Counted from the stretch's first letter, positions 8,931-17,901 are shown. The stretch: DNA of 64,000 nt from Bradyrhizobium roseum (GCF_030413175.1 NZ_CP129212.1:1612001-1676000), one strand, 5' to 3'. Numbers and translations: made by a program. Notes: a model not told the origin generated them from the letters alone.

Positions 8931-10181
8931 TCAGTACTTCTTGCACTCCGGAACGGTGCGGCTCGGCAGTCCGATCTTGGCGAACACCGCCGGATCGTAG
9001 CCGAGCGTCTGGTTCACGTCGGGAATGACCTTCACGACCTTTGAGAACAACGCGCCCTTGCCGTCATCGACCACTTCGGTGACGAAGTTGGTGCCTATCG
9101 CCTGGCGGTTGGAGTCGAGCTTGATCTTGCCGTTCGGCGCGTCGAGCACGATCTTGGCCAGCGCTTCCCGGTACTTCGCCTGGTTGTTGCTGAGGTCGCC
9201 ATTGACCTCGCGCAGCGCCAGGATGAGCGCCATGGTCGAGCCGTAATAGTTGGTGGCGAGCAGCGAGGGACTCGGGAACCGCTTGGCCGGCGGGAAGGCG
9301 TCCTGATAGGCCTTCACGAATTTCTGCCAGTTCGGATCCTCCCAGGTGTCGGCCTGGCCGCTGGCGGCGATGGTGCCGATCAGCGCGTTCTTGGCGTTGC
9401 CTTTGGCCGAGAGAATGGTCTGGTCGACCATGATCGAGCCGCCCATCAGGCGCGCCTTGCCACCGGCCTGCTGGTACTGGTTCAGGAAGTTGACGGCATC
9501 CGCGCCGCCGAGCCCGAGATAGATCGCGTCGACATCGTCGGGCAGCGCGGCGATCACGGAGGCAAAATCCTTGGTGCCGAGCGGCACCCATTGCCGGTTG
9601 GTGACCTGTCCGCCGGCGCCGCAGAACTCCAGCACCAGCCCGAACACCTGGGTGTAGATGAACGAATAGTCGTCGCCGACGGTAGCGATCTTGCGATAGC
9701 CCTTGGTCTCATAGGCGTATTTGCCGAGGCCGACCTGCCACTGCGCGCCGTCCATGTTGTAGCGGAAGAAGTTCGGCGCCGGATCGACATAGGTGGTTTC
9801 CTGGGCGCCGGAAGCCGCGTTGATGAAGGTCAGCTCGGGCTTGGTCTTGGCAAAGTTCTTTACCGCGATGCCTTCGTCGCCGGACAGCGGCGACAGCAGG
9901 ATCTGCACCTTGTCCTGCTCGATCAGCTTGCGCACGGCGCGCACGGCCGAATCGGGCGTGGCGTCGGTCGAAGCGATGATGAACTCGATTTCCTTGTCGC
10001 CAACCTTCTTGCCGAGCACATTGATCGCGGTCTGGTGGCCGCGTATCCCGTCCTCGCCGAGCACCGTATAGGTGCCTTCGAGGGTCGCGGTGACGCCGAC
10101 CTTGATCTTCTCCTGGGCCAAGGCGGCGCCGGAAAGCAACAGGCTGCTTAACGCGACGAGTCCCGCACAGCTTTTAAACAT
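8931..10181 (-). CDS. Liv-type periplasmic substrate-binding protein
   Basis: A 416-aa periplasmic binding protein (type 1 fold). The signal peptide is clear (residues 1-22, hydrophobic core LVALSSLLLSGAALA, cleavage after AQA/QEK). Mature features include the N-terminal IKVGVTATLEGTYTVLGEDG and a long ligand domain with FINAASGAQETTYVDP. It would capture the ligand and hand it to LivH/LivM. It is the first gene in transcription order and lies upstream of the AraC regulator and the permeases, with a hairpin after it that could give it a higher dose than the pore. Ligand is unknown; amides or aromatic acids are as likely as amino acids. Confidence 0.88.
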   Translation of the reverse strand: MFKSCAGLVALSSLLLSGAALAQEKIKVGVTATLEGTYTVLGEDGIRGHQTAINVLGKKVGDKEIEFIIASTDATPDSAVRAVRKLIEQDKVQILLSPLSGDEGIAVKNFAKTKPELTFINAASGAQETTYVDPAPNFFRYNMDGAQWQVGLGKYAYETKGYRKIATVGDDYSFIYTQVFGLVLEFCGAGGQVTNRQWVPLGTKDFASVIAALPDDVDAIYLGLGGADAVNFLNQYQQAGGKARLMGGSIMVDQTILSAKGNAKNALIGTIAASGQADTWEDPNWQKFVKAYQDAFPPAKRFPSPSLLATNYYGSTMALILALREVNGDLSNNQAKYREALAKIVLDAPNGKIKLDSNRQAIGTNFVTEVVDDGKGALFSKVVKVIPDVNQTLGYDPAVFAKIGLPSRTVPECKKY

Positions 10182-10525
10182 CGAACCCCTCCCTTGAATT
10201 GTCAGTTATTAGGTCGTCCGAAATCGCAATGCGGCTGCGGAACGCGCAGCCGCGGGTACTGCGACAGGGATCGCCGGTGCGAAAGCTAACCGATGATCGC
10301 GGCAGCGCACGCGGCTTCACCCGTTGCAACTTGACCGGTAGTCTCATTTTGCATGTTGCGCCGCGACGGCGTTCGCCACGATGTGGGAGCGACAATTCGG
10401 CAATCCGGAATGTGCGCCGGAAGCACTAAGTCCCTGATTTCACCTTGCGGGCGTGGATCAGACAGCACTGCTGTCCCAGTGCGCGGTCCCATGACTGCGG
10501 CGGCCACGACGATGCTGCACTGAAG
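10182..10525. other. Intergenic region upstream of the Liv-type binding-protein gene
   Basis: 344 bases with no supported gene. It must hold the promoter for the minus-strand binding-protein gene. It also lies beyond the stop of the SDR remnant. No palindrome or promoter consensus stands out; short readings in it show no recognisable protein. Confidence 0.4.
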
Positions 10526-10904
10526 CTAGCCTGCGACAAAGCCGCCGTCGACCGCGACCACCGTTCCGGTCGCATAGTGCCGGTCAGATTGACGTCGAGC
10601 ACCTTCATGAAGGTCGCGATCTCAATTTGTCGCGCGCCAGAATGCCGGCGCAATTGACCAGCGCGTCGACGCGGCGGTGCCGTTGCGCCAGCGCCGCGAC
10701 CGCGGCGTCGTCGGTGACGTCGAGCGTGGTCAACTCCAGTCCCGCCTGCGGTTCAGCGGCGTTCGCGCCAGGTCGGCGTCGCTGAAGGCGGTGGCCGTGA
10801 CCGTCGCGCCAGTTCGAGGAAGCATGTGCTGATGGCCGCGCCGATGTCGCCGGCGCCGCCGATTACGACGGCATGGAAACCTTGCGCTAGCGAAAAAGTG
10901 TAGG
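10526..10904 (-). pseudogene. Short-chain dehydrogenase/reductase remnant (frameshifts and internal deletion)
   Basis: Pieces of one SDR protein can be read on the minus strand in changing frames: the Rossmann start FHAVVIGGAGDIGAAIS, then TVTATAFSDADLA, LELTTLDVTDDAAVAAL, RVDALVNCAGIL, FMKVLDVNLTGTM, and finally the usual SDR end ATGTVVAVDGGFVAG followed by TAG at 10526-10528. At least two frameshifts are present. The central part with the catalytic Ser-Tyr-Lys is missing between VNLTG and the C-terminal piece. The gene directly follows the LacI-type regulator and was probably part of a sugar or polyol operon. It cannot make an active enzyme. Confidence 0.8.
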
Positions 10905-11954
10905 TCAACGCGATCGTCCGTTGGGCTTTGGGGGAGGGGCCGTTGATTCGCGAACGACGAGCGAATAGTCGATTTCGTGGTGCATGATGGTGTGCTCGCC
11001 GGCCAGCCGTCGCACCAGATATTCGCCGGCGCGCTGCCAGGTCTCGCCGGTCGGAACGTGGATGGTGGTCAGGCTCGGCCGCAAATGCCGGCTCCAGTCG
11101 AGGTCGTCGAAACCGACGACGGAGAGGTCGCGCGGCACCGAAAAGCCGCTGCGCTCGGCTTCCAGCAGCACGCCGTAGGCGATGACGTCGTTGCCGCAGA
11201 CGACGGCCGTCGGGCGGTCGTCGAGGCTGAGCAGATAGCGCGCCGCCTCGCGCGCATCGTCCAGCGTATAGGGCACCTCGACATGCCATTTCTCCGGCAA
11301 TTCGATGCCGCCATCGGCCAGCGCGCGGCGAAAACCGGCGACGCGGGCGCTGGCGCGGTCGTTGTTGCGCTGGAGCGCCGAGACGATCCCGATTCGGACA
11401 TGCCCGAGTTCGACGACATGCGCGGCGGCGCGGTAGGCCGCAGCCTCATTGTCAGTGCCGACGCAGGGGTAGGGACGATCCGGCCGGTAGATGCCGACAT
11501 TGATGAAGGGCACGGCGTTGTCGGCCAGCAATTTGCGCAAGCCGTCGTGATGGCAATCGCCGCGCAGCACCAGCCCGTCGACGCCGCGGCCGATCAGGTT
11601 GCGCGCCTGTTCCAACTCGGTGTCGAGATCGTAGCCGCTGGTGGTCAGGAACAGCATGTAGCCGACGGAGGAGAGATATTTTTGCAGCGAGGAGATGCCG
11701 CGCGCGAACATCGTGTTGTCGATGGTCGGCACGATTGCGCCCAGCGTGCGCGAACGGCGCGAAGAAAGAATGCGTGCGGGCGCGTGCGGGATGTAGCCGA
11801 CCGCCTCGATCGCCTGCGAGATGCGCGCGCGCAGCGAAGCGCTCACCGCTTCGGGATTGTTGATCGCGCGTGAGACAGACGCCGTCGAGACGCCGGCTTG
11901 CGCGGCGACCGCGCGAATGCCTTGCTTCAACGATCCGATGGCGGGCGGGGTCAT
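10905..11954 (-). CDS. LacI-family transcriptional repressor
   Basis: A 349-aa regulator. The N-terminal HTH and hinge (IRAVAAQAGVSTASVSRAIN, then ARILSSRRSRTLG) are classical LacI features; the rest is a periplasmic-binding-protein-like sugar sensor. It is divergent from an ABC sugar-binding protein gene. Two LacI-type palindromes with a central CG lie in the shared intergenic region, one just before this gene and one near the promoter of the binding-protein gene, so auto-repression and control of the sugar operon are likely. The downstream SDR gene is decayed. Inducer unknown. Confidence 0.9.
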   Translation of the reverse strand: MTPPAIGSLKQGIRAVAAQAGVSTASVSRAINNPEAVSASLRARISQAIEAVGYIPHAPARILSSRRSRTLGAIVPTIDNTMFARGISSLQKYLSSVGYMLFLTTSGYDLDTELEQARNLIGRGVDGLVLRGDCHHDGLRKLLADNAVPFINVGIYRPDRPYPCVGTDNEAAAYRAAAHVVELGHVRIGIVSALQRNNDRASARVAGFRRALADGGIELPEKWHVEVPYTLDDAREAARYLLSLDDRPTAVVCGNDVIAYGVLLEAERSGFSVPRDLSVVGFDDLDWSRHLRPSLTTIHVPTGETWQRAGEYLVRRLAGEHTIMHHEIDYSLVVRESTAPPPKPNGRSR

Positions 11955-11968
11955 TCTTTCTTTTGCCC

Positions 11969-11982
11969 ATGTAACGTTACAT
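11969..11982. promoter_or_regulatory. Perfect palindromic LacI-type operator (ATGTAACGTTACAT)
   Basis: A perfect 14-bp palindrome with a central CG, 15 bp upstream of the LacI-family gene start. LacI-family operators characteristically carry this central CpG. Likely auto-regulatory site. Confidence 0.7.
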
Positions 11983-12027
11983 TTGTAGGCGAATGTTCGC
12001 GCAGGTTATCGGGTAATTCTGCGCGAT

Positions 12028-12075
12028 ACTAGGCGTCAGGTCGACTCCCTTGACAAGCATGAGGTGACGCCTAGT
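12028..12075. repeat. 11-bp perfect inverted repeat around the putative -35 region
   Basis: ACTAGGCGTCA (12028-12038) is the exact reverse complement of 12065-12075, with 26 bases between. The repeat brackets the TTGACA box at 12050 and abuts the operator at 12077. It may be a second regulator site or allow an extended structure; no family match is evident. Confidence 0.5.
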
Positions 12076-12090
12076 GTGAAAACGGTTTCA
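12050..12090 (+). promoter_or_regulatory. Candidate sigma70 promoter with overlapping LacI-type operator
   Basis: TTGACA (12050-12055), 16 bases, then TAGTGT (12072-12077) resemble -35 and -10 boxes. The near-palindrome TGAAAACGGTTTCA (12077-12090, one symmetric mismatch pair, central CG) overlaps or follows the -10 box, the normal place for repression by the adjacent LacI-family protein. It lies 53 bp upstream of the sugar-binding protein start. Confidence 0.6.
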
Positions 12091-12142
12091 AAAAGGGGCG
12101 GGCTGACGAACGGGGCAGGCAAGCCGGGTCAGGGAGGACTCC

Positions 12143-13438
12143 ATGAACGCCAGGACGTTTGCGGCGTGCGCAGCGTTGCCGGTTCTCGCCGTCGCCAGCG
12201 CGCCGGCGCACGCCGCCGATTTCGAGTGGAAGAAATTCCAGGGCAAGACCGTCACCTTCCTCGCCAACAACAACCCGCTGGCGCTGGCGCTGTTGAGCTT
12301 TAAGGCCGATTTTGAAAAACTGACCGGCATGACGCTCAAGGTCGACGGCTACCAGGAGCAGCAGATGCGGCAGCGCCTGGTCACGGTCATGAACGCCCGC
12401 AGCGACGAGGTCGACGTGTTCATGACGCTGCCGTCGCGCGAGGGCGAGCAGTTCGCCGCCGCCGGCTGGTACGCGGATCTCGCAGCGATGTCGAAGGATG
12501 AGGCGGCGAAGGAGTATGATCTCGCCGGCCTCAGCCCGGCGCTGCTCAAGGCCGGCACGTTCAACGGCAAGCTGACCAGCATGCCGATGAACATCGAAGG
12601 GCCGATCCTTTATTACCGCACCGATATCCTCAAGCGCTGCGGCGTCGAGAAGCCCGCGACCATCAAGGACATCGAGGCTGCGGCGGAGAAGATCAAGGCT
12701 TGCGACAGCACCATCACGCCGTTCGTCTCGCGCGGCCTGAAGCCCGCGATCGCCTACACCTTCAGCAATGTGCTGCACAATATCGGCGGCACCTACATCG
12801 TGAACGGAAAATCCGCGCTCTGCTCGCCGAAGGGCAAGCAATCGCTGGAGACTTATAGCCGCCTGCTGCGCGACTTCGGCCCGCCCGGCGTCGTCAACTA
12901 CAGCTTTCAGCAGATCTCGGCGCTCTATCGCAGCGGCCGCGCTGCGATGTCGTTCGACTCCTCCAATGAGCTGCGCACCGTGATGGACGGCGGCGAGCGG
13001 CTGAAGGACACCGGCCTCGCGCCGTTCCCGGCAGGCGAGGCCGGGCAGGTGCCGACCGCGATCGGCTGGGGCATGGCGGTGTCGGCTTACAGCAAGCAGC
13101 AAGGCCCGGCCTGGTATTTCGTGCAGTGGGCGACCAGCCCGGACGTCCAGAAGCGCATGGCGCTGCAGGGCATCGCGCCGCCGCGGCCGGCCGTCGCCAA
13201 CGATCCCGAGTACCGCAAGTGGATCGAGGCCGAGCCGGTACGCAGGGAATGGCAGGCTGCGCTCGACGTGCTCGCCGAGAAGGGCTCCTCGGAAGTCGGC
13301 TACCCCATCGTCGCCAATCCCGAGTCGCGCGAATTCATCGGCCAGGCCGTGCAGGACCTGATCCTGAAGCAGAAGACCGTCGATCAGGCCTGCGCCGATG
13401 CCGACAAGGCGCTCGATGCGCTGATCGCGCAAAAGTAA
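12143..13438 (+). CDS. ABC sugar-type extracellular solute-binding protein
   Basis: A 431-aa secreted binding protein of family 1 (sugar/glycerol-phosphate type). The signal peptide spans residues 1-28 (cleavage near AHA/ADF). The fold is indicated by GMTLKVDGYQEQQMRQRL, DVFMTLPSREGEQF and the C-terminal AVQDLILKQKTVDQA. GGGAGGA precedes the ATG by six bases. No permease or ATPase gene follows. Instead a broken PfkB kinase gene begins eight bases later, so this protein is either an orphan partner of another transporter or the survivor of a deleted operon. Control by the divergent LacI-type protein is supported by the operator at 12077. Confidence 0.88.
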   Translation: MNARTFAACAALPVLAVASAPAHAADFEWKKFQGKTVTFLANNNPLALALLSFKADFEKLTGMTLKVDGYQEQQMRQRLVTVMNARSDEVDVFMTLPSREGEQFAAAGWYADLAAMSKDEAAKEYDLAGLSPALLKAGTFNGKLTSMPMNIEGPILYYRTDILKRCGVEKPATIKDIEAAAEKIKACDSTITPFVSRGLKPAIAYTFSNVLHNIGGTYIVNGKSALCSPKGKQSLETYSRLLRDFGPPGVVNYSFQQISALYRSGRAAMSFDSSNELRTVMDGGERLKDTGLAPFPAGEAGQVPTAIGWGMAVSAYSKQQGPAWYFVQWATSPDVQKRMALQGIAPPRPAVANDPEYRKWIEAEPVRREWQAALDVLAEKGSSEVGYPIVANPESREFIGQAVQDLILKQKTVDQACADADKALDALIAQK

Positions 13439-13445
13439 CGCCGGC

Positions 13446-14180
13446 ATGAGGGGAAGCGGGGGCACGGCGGACGCGGCTGCGACATTGACGCAGGACCGGC
13501 AGCGGCTGGAACTGTCGGCGCTCTCCGCGCCGGCGGTGATCTTCACCGTTTTCAGGTTGTTCGCGGACGGACGCTCCTCGATGTCCGGCATCATCGTCGA
13601 CAGTCTTGGCGAGCGGCAGATCGTGAACTTCCGCGGGTGGTTTCCGGAAGCTGCCGATTGCCTGCCGCTCGACAACGTCGCCAGGGCCTCTGCGGTGCTG
13701 GCCGATCCGCGCTGGGTCGATGGCGCGGTGGCGCTGTTCGGCAAGGCGCGCGCTGGGCATTCCGACCGTACTCGATGGCGATGTCGCCGACGCCGAGGTG
13801 TTCGAACGGCTGCTGCCGCTGATCGACCACGCGATTTTCTCCGAACCCGCGCTCGCAGCCTTTGCCGGATCGGCGGACGATGTTTCGCTGGACACGCTCG
13901 CCCGGTTCAACTGCCGCGTCGTTGCCGTCACGCGCGGCGGCGAAGGCGTGAGCTGGTACGAAAACGGCCGCCCGCAGCACCGCGCCGCCTTTCCCGTTTC
14001 CGTCGTCGATACGACAGGAGCGGGCGATGTCTTCCACGGCGCCTACGCGCTGGCGATCGGTGCAAGCCTGACCGTGCCGGATGCCATGGCGTTCGCGTCG
14101 GCTGCCGCCGCGCTGAAATGCACCCGATCGGGCGGCCGCAACGGATATCGTGTCGATCGAACGATACCGCACGCTGTAGG
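13446..14180 (+). pseudogene. PfkB-family sugar kinase remnant
   Basis: The first frame reads GERQIVNFRGWFPEA and DPRWVDGAVALFGKARA, then a one-base loss near 13750 moves the protein into the next frame, where it continues LGIPTVLDGDVADAEVFERL, AVTRGGEGVSWYENG and the PfkB catalytic signature DTTGAGDVFHGAYALAIG. The extreme N-terminus and part of the first domain are missing or scrambled (GSGGTADAAATLTQ looks like the start of the GGG-NxA motif, then jumps). The C-terminus degenerates after CTRSGGRNG. The active-site aspartate region is present, but the two halves are out of frame. Probably the decayed kinase of the former sugar operon. Confidence 0.8.
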
Positions 14181-14223
14181 GGCCAGGTGCCCCCGGCGAG
14201 ATGGATCGTCCCGGCTGCGGCCT

Positions 14224-14982
14224 TCAGGCGCGGCCAAGCTGTACGTCGCGATCGACTGCGATCCAGGTCGCTCGGGCCACGGCCAGCAACGTTCCGTTTT
14301 CGCCATGGACTGCGGCTTCGCCGACGCGTTTGCGGCCGTCGCGGCCGGCCTCCCAGGCCGTGATGACGCAGCGCTCTCCCGGATGCGGCCGTGTCTCGAT
14401 CCGTGCCGACATCCGGCCGAGCAGGATCGGCGTGCGGTCGAAGCGGCCGCTCTCGCGGTCATGAGAGGAAGCATAGCCCGTGGGACAATCGAGCGCCGAC
14501 CAAAGAAATTCGGGCGCAACCCGTCCGTCTTCCGCCGCCAAGGTCGGATCCGGCGTCCAGGCCGCCGCGAACACGGCCGAAGCGGTGGGCGGTTGACGCG
14601 CCAGTAGTCCCGGAAAAATACGAAGGCCGTCGCCAAGCGCCCGCGCCGGACCGCACACGAAACAGGTCGGCAGCGGATGCTCATGCGGCTTGATCGGCGT
14701 GGTCAATTCGGCCGCGCAGGCTTCGTCGAAGCTTGCCTGCTCAAGGCGCGCAAGTTCGACGGTGGCCGATCGGGCGGTGGCAACGACCGTGGCGCCGTCG
14801 CGAAGCTCCCATGCCGTGCCGTCGGTCGCGACGGCATCGAGCCGCCTGTCCAGCGGAGGCGGCGCGCGTAACGTCACCTCGGCGCCGCCCTGAATATGTG
14901 CGGCCAGCCGGCCGCAGACATATCCGCCATTTCCGGAGTTCGGCGGACCGCAGTAGCGCTTGTCGATCATGATCGATGGCAT
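14224..14982 (-). CDS. Hotdog-fold, thioesterase-like protein of unknown substrate
   Basis: A 252-aa protein starting MPSIMIDKRYCGPPNSGN. This ATG was chosen over upstream ones because GGAGAG lies eight bases before it and the residues upstream are Arg-rich noise. Conserved-looking elements are NGGYVCGRLAAHI near the N-terminus, a CFVCGPARALGDGLRIFPG segment with a Cys pair, and FLWSALDCPTGYA. Their order resembles double-hotdog acyl-CoA thioesterase-like proteins. It is convergent with the PfkB remnant. The substrate is unknown and the family call is tentative. Confidence 0.6.
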   Translation of the reverse strand: MPSIMIDKRYCGPPNSGNGGYVCGRLAAHIQGGAEVTLRAPPPLDRRLDAVATDGTAWELRDGATVVATARSATVELARLEQASFDEACAAELTTPIKPHEHPLPTCFVCGPARALGDGLRIFPGLLARQPPTASAVFAAAWTPDPTLAAEDGRVAPEFLWSALDCPTGYASSHDRESGRFDRTPILLGRMSARIETRPHPGERCVITAWEAGRDGRKRVGEAAVHGENGTLLAVARATWIAVDRDVQLGRA

Positions 14983-15115
14983 GCGTTCTCTCCTCGTTCG
15001 CCGTCGTCGGCGTGCGCGCTGTCTTGAGGACGTTTTCCGTGAACCGTCCGATAGCGAGCGCGCTCGACCGGCGCCGACTGCTATCATCGAACCGTCCCCT
15101 GTGCGTCCCCTTGCT

Positions 15116-15313
15116 CTAGCCGCGGGCCGTGAGCACGTTATCACTCCAACCGTCTGCTCGAACCTTGAATTCGAGTTTGTCTGCTCTCGCCAGCAGCTCT
15201 AGATGGCTCCTTCCTTCGCCATGCCTGAGAACATTCACGGCAAGCCGGTAGTCCATCAATAATGCCGCAAGCTGAAGTTTGTCGTGCTGTCGGAATTGAT
15301 CGGCCGTAAGCAA
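15116..15313 (-). CDS. Small protein, third gene of the HipA locus
   Basis: A 65-aa reading starting at TTG 15313 one base after the TAG of the HTH gene. AAGGAG lies about eight bases before the TTG, inside the end of the HTH gene, which is the main reason to believe it. The product (start MLTADQFRQHD) has an amphipathic helix and no known domain. Position suggests it belongs to the toxin-antitoxin operon, for example as an accessory or antitoxin-like piece. It could also be a non-coding tail. Confidence 0.45.
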   Translation of the reverse strand: MLTADQFRQHDKLQLAALLMDYRLAVNVLRHGEGRSHLELLARADKLEFKVRADGWSDNVLTARG

Positions 15314-15314
15314 C

Positions 15315-16337
15315 CTAGCTCCTTACGGAGTGCAATGAATTCTCCGTGAGGCGCCCAACTTCCGCCCGAACGCGCTCAACGGAAAGTCCGCTTACTCCAA
15401 ATCTTTCAAACAGCGAAGCGACGAGCGGATGGAGCACGTCAGCTAGCTTTTCCTTAATGTCCTGAATCGTGGCGGTCGTTTCGAGCACGGCTTCGTCGCT
15501 GCGCGCGGCCCCACCCTCAAATATCAAGTCACTGGACGGGTTACCCCAGTTGCGAAGAACGCGTCCCGTCAGGCCCGAGTAGTGCGCGCGCATGCGGACC
15601 TTGATGTCCGCCGCGTCGCGCTTCATGAGCGTCGCGAGTTCGGCTGCATGCAGGAGTAATTCACCCATGCGCCAAACCGGTAGAGTCGTGTCAAAGATTG
15701 TTGCCGGCGCAAAGGTATCCTGCGAATCTTCTTGGTAGCCACGGACAATAAGGGCGCGGCCAGATGGAGCGACGCGCCAAAAATCGCAATGGGCGGGATC
15801 GCCCAAGGGACGGTTGGCACCCGTCTCATCCGTCGGCTTAAGCCAGCATTCGATCGTGCCATCCTTCTCATAAGGTGCGAGTTCGTGCCTGGTGAGAAAC
15901 AAGAACAGTGGCCAACCGGTGTGGCGAATGACGGCCTTCTCCAGAATGTCTTTGAATTTGTGCAGCTCGAAGGTCGGAAGATCGCCTTCCAACGCGTAGT
16001 CAAATTGGTATGAACCGGTGGGAAAACGCCCCGGCGAATTGTCGGGAAGATTTTTGGTCAACTCGCGCCAACGCGTGAGAGCGTCAGATACAAAGGCTCC
16101 CTGAACGCTGTTGGAGTCGCGTTCCACGACAAGACCAACCACGCGCAAAATATCGAACACCTTGGCGAGTGTGAGCGTCTCCTCACCACGATCGAAGGCG
16201 ACTATGGTTGGAATGGAGACGCCCGCCAATGCAGCGTGCTCTTTTTGCGTAAGCTTCTCGGAACGTCGGCGGCGTATCGCTTCCGCGACAACCAATTTCC
16301 AATTGAGAGCTTCTACTCTTCCAGGATTCGCAGGCAT
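15315..16337 (-). CDS. HipB-like HTH protein with large unknown C-terminal domain
   Basis: A 340-aa protein. Residues 12-72 form an XRE-type helix-turn-helix (EKLTQKEHAALAGVSIPTIV), as in HipB antitoxins. The remaining 260 residues have no family I can name; visible marks are CDFWRVAPSGRALIVRGYQE and an N-terminal FPTGSYQFDYALEGDLP. HipB is normally about 90 residues, so this is a long fusion. It overlaps the hipA gene by 25 bp and is translated after it, the reverse of the classical hipBA order. It likely represses the locus and neutralises HipA. Role of the C-domain unknown. Confidence 0.7.
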   Translation of the reverse strand: MPANPGRVEALNWKLVVAEAIRRRRSEKLTQKEHAALAGVSIPTIVAFDRGEETLTLAKVFDILRVVGLVVERDSNSVQGAFVSDALTRWRELTKNLPDNSPGRFPTGSYQFDYALEGDLPTFELHKFKDILEKAVIRHTGWPLFLFLTRHELAPYEKDGTIECWLKPTDETGANRPLGDPAHCDFWRVAPSGRALIVRGYQEDSQDTFAPATIFDTTLPVWRMGELLLHAAELATLMKRDAADIKVRMRAHYSGLTGRVLRNWGNPSSDLIFEGGAARSDEAVLETTATIQDIKEKLADVLHPLVASLFERFGVSGLSVERVRAEVGRLTENSLHSVRS

Positions 16338-17482
16338 GCGCCCCTCACAATGTCAGAATACCGATGAACGAACCCATCGGGCGGCTCGCCGCGCGGGGGC
16401 TCGATGATGCGAGCAGCTTTTTTGACGCGTGCTTTGATATCTGTACGCGCTTGGTCCACCGCAGCCTGAGACAGGCCGATGCGTAGGCCGAATGAAGACA
16501 GCAGGGGCCACGCAACTTCGTCCAAGTTGGGTTTCTTGCCATCGATCGAAAGCGCGATGTTTTGATCGTAGCCATCATAGAGGGCCGTGTTCAGGATGTC
16601 GTAGGCGGGCGACAGGCGAAGACCTTGCGGTGTTTCAAGCAACGAGAAATTCTTCAGATGGGCATCGCAATTGCCGATCAGGACAAAGACGATCACACGG
16701 CGGAAGAATTTTGAAAGGTCAATTTCAGGTCGAACCGAATGTTTTTTGAGAGCCGTGGCGACCTCCTCATAGGAGGCGTCGTACTTGCCGCTAAAATCGG
16801 CTCCTCGCGGCTTGACGAGTATCTGCGCAAAGTCCTCGAGCCGGAGCTTTTGATTATCCTGCGTACGATCGAAGCGCGTGACGACGAGGCCAACTTCGTC
16901 GAGCTTAGAGACTTGTCCTTGCGTAAATGTGTTCACTTCATCGGCGCCAAGCAAAGCGGCTGCCCAACGCAAACTCAGGGCTTCGTTGCGGACAAGGCTG
17001 TCGAGCCGCTCTGAATTGAATTTCGCAATGTAAGGAGCAGGACCGGTCGCGGCGGCCGGGGCAAAATGATCGCCCTCTTCGACAACAAGCAACTTGCGCT
17101 GTACGCCAGAGATCGTGCGGCCTGGGTTGGCCGTTGCCTCCTTGACCGGCGGAAGGTTTTGCGCAGCGCCGTTCTTGTCGCGCACACTGACGGCGCCAAT
17201 ACAGTCGGCGCCAAAACGTAACAGCAGCCCCAAGTCATCCTGCTCCTGAAGATGGGCGACGTGGGTTTGCTTATCGCGAAGCCAGCCTTCGGGGCCGAGA
17301 TGTTGAAAAAAGGGGTGCAACCCTTGCTTCCATTCATGCTCGCGCCGGCTGACGGGAAAGCAGCAACCGATTTCGGTGTTCCAGTCGGCGTTATAGGTGA
17401 AGCGCGAACCTCCGGTGGCGGTTTCGTCCAGGGTTCCGACTACCTTGTCTTTGAACAGGATCTCTGCGCTTCTAGCGGTCAT
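16313..17482 (-). CDS. hipA: HipA-family serine/threonine kinase toxin
   Basis: A 389-aa HipA kinase, close to the usual 400-440. Key elements: the P-loop-like SGVQRKLLV (125-133), ATP-site lysine in YIAKFNSE, the catalytic loop GNCDAHLKNF (270-279), and the metal-binding SPAYDILNT (291-299). HipA kinases phosphorylate tRNA synthetases, notably GltX, and arrest growth. All catalytic residues I can check are intact, so it is probably active. It is the first gene of a three-gene unit. Lower GC than the neighbouring genes suggests horizontal transfer. Confidence 0.85.
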   Translation of the reverse strand: MTARSAEILFKDKVVGTLDETATGGSRFTYNADWNTEIGCCFPVSRREHEWKQGLHPFFQHLGPEGWLRDKQTHVAHLQEQDDLGLLLRFGADCIGAVSVRDKNGAAQNLPPVKEATANPGRTISGVQRKLLVVEEGDHFAPAAATGPAPYIAKFNSERLDSLVRNEALSLRWAAALLGADEVNTFTQGQVSKLDEVGLVVTRFDRTQDNQKLRLEDFAQILVKPRGADFSGKYDASYEEVATALKKHSVRPEIDLSKFFRRVIVFVLIGNCDAHLKNFSLLETPQGLRLSPAYDILNTALYDGYDQNIALSIDGKKPNLDEVAWPLLSSFGLRIGLSQAAVDQARTDIKARVKKAARIIEPPRGEPPDGFVHRYSDIVRGACLRILEE

Positions 17483-17516
17483 GCTAACCCTTGCCTTAGT
17501 CCAGATAATTCCTGCT

Positions 17517-17533
17517 CTGAAGATAAACTTCAG
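17517..17533. promoter_or_regulatory. Inverted repeat upstream of hipA (CTGAAG-5-CTTCAG)
   Basis: Two perfect 6-bp arms separated by ATAAA, centred about 43 bp before the hipA start on the minus strand. HipB-type antitoxins bind such short palindromes to repress their own operon, so this is a candidate operator. Confidence 0.45.
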
Positions 17534-17901
17534 CTTCTCTTTTGATCATTTTACATATATGAATAAGCTATAGATTACTTGCAATGGCCTAAGGCTGGAT
17601 TAAGAAGCTTTAGTTTATCAGAGCTGCTATATTGTTCAAAGACTTACCTGTGGATGAGTGATCCGTTGGTGGAGACCTTAGCAAAAGAAGCATTGATATC
17701 AGAACAGATGCGGAACAAAACGCAATATACCTAAGGAAACATACCAACCACCTCAAATCGCGGCCCCAGCGGCGACGGGCGGCGCTGGGCCTCAGTTCGA
17801 GGCCAAGGTTGGAATTACGGGAATTACGGTGCCAGTGCACTTAACTTGCGCGCGGTAGATGCAGCTACCGACGCAACGCTCCAGCCGCAGCCGTGAGCCC
17901 A
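17534..17901. other. AT-rich intergenic region
   Basis: A stretch without a convincing gene. The first 180 bases are notably AT-rich for this genome and probably carry the hipA promoter. No repeat or RNA gene was recognised. Confidence 0.4.
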
